This document shows positions 6,145 to 6,623 of a DNA stretch of 6,623 bases, piece by piece. The number at the start of each line of letters is the position of its first letter. Position 1 is the stretch's first letter. The notes below the pieces were generated by a model that made no database searches, had not been told where the DNA came from, and was given only the letters and a program-made list of their open reading frames with translations. Position numbers and translations under genes: made by a program. The stretch spans positions 1-6,623 of the forward strand of contig JASLIH010000620.1 of NCBI GenBank assembly GCA_030152105.1, read 5' to 3'. Origin of the DNA: Actinomycetes bacterium. Its GTDB lineage: Bacteria > Actinomycetota > CALGFH01.

Positions 6145-6623
6145 ATGCGGTTGGCGAAGCGGCTTCCGGTCTGGCCGATCGTGCGCCAGCTCCGCGGCGA
6201 CGACCGGCTCGGGCTCGGGGAGGCGGCCCGGTCCTCCCGCTCGGCCGCGCTCCAGCCGCGGACCGTCGAGGCCGACCGGGTGGCCCGGTCGGTCTGCCCC
6301 TACTGCGCCGTCGGCTGCGGCCAGCGGGTGTTCGTCAAGGACGACCAGGTCATCCAGATCGAGGGCGACCCCGACAGCCCGGTCAGCCGGGGCCGGCTCT
6401 GCCCCAAGGGCGCGGCCTCCAAGAGCCTGGTCACCGGCCCCCTGCGCGAGACCAAGGTGAAGTACCGGCGGCCCCACGGCACCGAGTGGGAGGAGCTGGA
6501 CCTCGAGACGGCGATGGACATGATCGCCGACCGGGTCGTGGCCACCCGGGAGGCGACCTGGCAGGACCGCGAGGGCGACAAGCTGTACCGGCGCACCCTC
6601 GGGTTCGCCAGCCTGGGCGGGGC
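6145..6623 (+). CDS. fdh: Formate dehydrogenase large (alpha) subunit, N-terminal part
   Basis: This is the start of a molybdopterin-dependent oxidoreductase of the formate dehydrogenase type, which oxidises formate to CO2 using a Mo/W-bis-pterin centre and Fe-S clusters. About 159 codons are present before the right edge. The N-terminal [4Fe-4S] site is intact: CPYCAVGC (C51, C54, C58) and C86 in GRLCPKGAAS, with QIEGDPDSPVSRG between. The following VKYRRPHGTEWEELDLETAMDMIADRVV and the end FASLGG match the actinobacterial formate dehydrogenase pattern, as I recall it, better than nitrate reductase or NuoG. The residue that ligates Mo (Cys or UGA-coded selenocysteine) lies further downstream and is not seen. 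No twin-arginine motif occurs in the first 50 residues, so a cytoplasmic location is likely. An in-frame TGA at 6115-6117 limits the start to 6145 or later. Other CO2-forming or assimilatory members of the superfamily remain possible. Confidence 0.85.
   Translation, partial: MRLAKRLPVWPIVRQLRGDDRLGLGEAARSSRSAALQPRTVEADRVARSVCPYCAVGCGQRVFVKDDQVIQIEGDPDSPVSRGRLCPKGAASKSLVTGPLRETKVKYRRPHGTEWEELDLETAMDMIADRVVATREATWQDREGDKLYRRTLGFASLGG

Noticed and set aside
4159..6477. 772-residue open frame on the minus strand
   Set aside because: It is antisense to dnaJ, the exporter and fdh. It is rich in Gly/Arg/Gln/Pro/Asp without domains, and crosses three real genes; it is a codon-bias shadow.
1..6623. 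CRISPR array, IS element, tRNA, attachment site
   Set aside because: No spaced direct repeats, transposase motifs, terminal inverted repeats or cloverleaf-like sequences were seen; the gaps between genes are all shorter than 80 bases.

Overview
The window is very GC-rich, with third codon positions almost always G or C. It reads as a chromosomal segment of a high-GC actinobacterium (Actinomycetota). That fits the gene order lepA-hemW-hrcA-dnaJ, the TAnnnT-type -10 boxes and the actinobacterial look of the final formate dehydrogenase. No genus can be named from the sequence alone. All genes lie on the + strand. I see no mobile element, CRISPR array, tRNA or rRNA.

Region 1 (1-2356) is housekeeping. 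It holds the C-terminal 368 residues of the ribosome-associated GTPase LepA (EF4), cut by the window's left edge. Four bases later comes hemW, a radical-SAM haem chaperone related to HemN, with an intact CxxxCxxC motif and an unusual basic/Gly-rich insert near its C-terminal third.

Region 2 (2353-4585) is a heat-shock unit: the repressor HrcA followed three bases later by the co-chaperone DnaJ. Directly in front of hrcA, and sharing bases with the hemW stop codon, is a CIRCE operator: an exact TTAGCACTC left half, a 9-base spacer and a 7/9 right half. It overlaps a plausible promoter. HrcA therefore very probably represses its own hrcA-dnaJ transcript. No dnaK or grpE is present in the window.

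Region 3 (4586-6069) is a DHA2-type MFS exporter lying so close behind dnaJ that it may be read from the same transcript. Its best-supported N-terminus lies upstream of the first canonical start codon. A CTG overlapping the dnaJ stop as CTGA is a candidate start.

Region 4 (6070-6623) begins with a 75-base gap containing a 9-bp-stem inverted repeat. It then enters the first ~159 codons of a molybdenum/tungsten-dependent formate dehydrogenase large subunit with an intact N-terminal [4Fe-4S] motif. This gene runs off the right edge.

I do not see an undescribed system. The points most worth a second look are the CIRCE/promoter/stop-codon overlap, the hrcA and exporter start sites, the HemW insert and the inverted repeat before the formate dehydrogenase gene.
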